Shown here in pieces: positions 63,280-64,000 of a stretch of 64,000 nucleotides of DNA. This stretch comes from Amyelois transitella. Its lineage: Eukaryota; Arthropoda; Insecta; Lepidoptera; Pyralidae. Both the position numbers and the translations under genes were made by a program. The DNA is taken from NCBI RefSeq assembly GCF_032362555.1, contig NC_083535.1:4278001-4342000 (forward strand). Reading direction: 5' to 3'. The notes beneath the pieces are model-generated. The model did no database searches. It had not been told where the DNA came from and saw only the letters and a list, made by a program, of their open reading frames with translations. Positions within the stretch are counted from its first letter, which is position 1. Each line of letters starts with the position of its first letter.

Positions 63280-63357
63280 AGCTACGGCGTAGCCCGTAGA
63301 CGCTACATTCGTAGGCTTTCGTAGCTTCGTAGAGCCCGTAGCGCAGCCTACGAGAAA
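63280..63357. repeat. CGTAG-rich cluster
   Basis: Within about 75 bases CGTAG occurs six times and its complement CTACG twice, including the palindrome CTACGGCGTAG. The spacing is irregular. A TG-dinucleotide run follows at about 63378-63392. Confidence 0.85.
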
Positions 63358-63359
63358 GA

Positions 63360-64000
63360 TCAATACTGGGCTGCGTCTGTGTGTGTGTGTATGTACACCG
63401 ATAACTGTTTATCAGTGCGTATCGCCATAACCTTCGTTGGTATTATTCGACTCATATTGATAAATAATATCGATATATTTTTTATTACAACGTGGAATTT
63501 TCGTTCCGAAGTAGAATTAACGCGCTATTCAAAGTACTCGTAACATCAAAAATATAGAAATAGCTACGCTTAAATTTTGCGTCTTTAGTGTTATTACTAT
63601 GAACGTGAAAATATATCAATTAATGTTGACTTGTAACGTCGATCCTTGAAACGTTAGCTTGAAACGAAATTCAGTACTAATAGTTTAAATGTTGAAGACT
63701 AAAAAACGTTTTAAAAAATGTAGGAATCTCGGTACTTTGAATTTTTTTGTTGCGATGCGACCTAGGTACGCGCGGATGGCGAAGCTCTCTTTATCTTGTA
63801 AAATAAAAAGTACTTATTTAAAGTTCTTACTTTCTATTCTATTTTATTGCACGAAATACTTACAACTATCGAATAACATTTTGGTTTGTTTGAAACTACA
63901 AAGTAAATTGATATTAGGTCTAGTAATTTCAGTACATATTTAAATTATTTGTTAATTATTTTATTTTGACCATAGATTAATTTTTGAATAATAAATTTAG
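63360..64000. other. AT-rich end of window
   Basis: Nothing is recognised apart from the short TG run. An 84-codon open stretch at 63689-63943 on the plus strand shows no domain. Confidence 0.35.

Overview
This window looks like nuclear DNA from a moth or butterfly (Lepidoptera). It is AT-rich, its genes are split into short exons by AT-rich introns with GT..AG ends, and it is full of short interspersed repeats and LINE tails ending in ATGTATGTATG-type runs. The species cannot be fixed from the sequence. All splice joins below were made by eye from splice signals, reading frame and, for the first gene, recalled similarity to its human orthologue. No search was run.

The convincing genes lie in the first 25 kb, all on the minus strand. 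(1) 3922-14147 holds ten coding exons that join without a frame break into a 799-residue orthologue of archipelago/FBXW7, the substrate-recognition subunit of an SCF ubiquitin ligase. The D domain, F-box, WD40 propeller and every phosphodegron-binding arginine checked are present. (2) 20056-21401 holds a three-exon gene for a 162-residue protein I do not recognise. (3) 22459-25084 holds a six-exon gene for a 223-residue protein I do not recognise. The second and third proteins end in the same eight residues, DFDLLSQW, right before the stop, and share a Cys cluster, a QCP motif and a K/P-rich linker. They look like diverged tandem duplicates of an undescribed insect family. A decayed extra copy of one exon lies inside the third gene.

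From 14.2 to 20 kb there are decayed DNA-transposon pieces and one orphan exon-like open stretch (18308-18565) with a hydrophobic segment and a Cys-rich tail. From 25 to 58 kb the window is a gene desert with at least five repeat families: a tRNA-derived SINE with a 60-base poly(A) tail, a second tRNA-like SINE family, a ~260 bp family ending in TATG repeats, a ~690 bp 'CGCCCCGGCTTCGC' family present as an inverted pair, and LINE 3' ends. A few compact GC/CpG-rich islands stand out. At 58.4-58.7 kb, on the plus strand, a GC-rich island contains a plausible first coding exon (58643-58724) of a gene that would continue past the window; the islands in the desert could be its regulatory DNA. From 59 to 64 kb only repeats and AT-rich sequence are visible.
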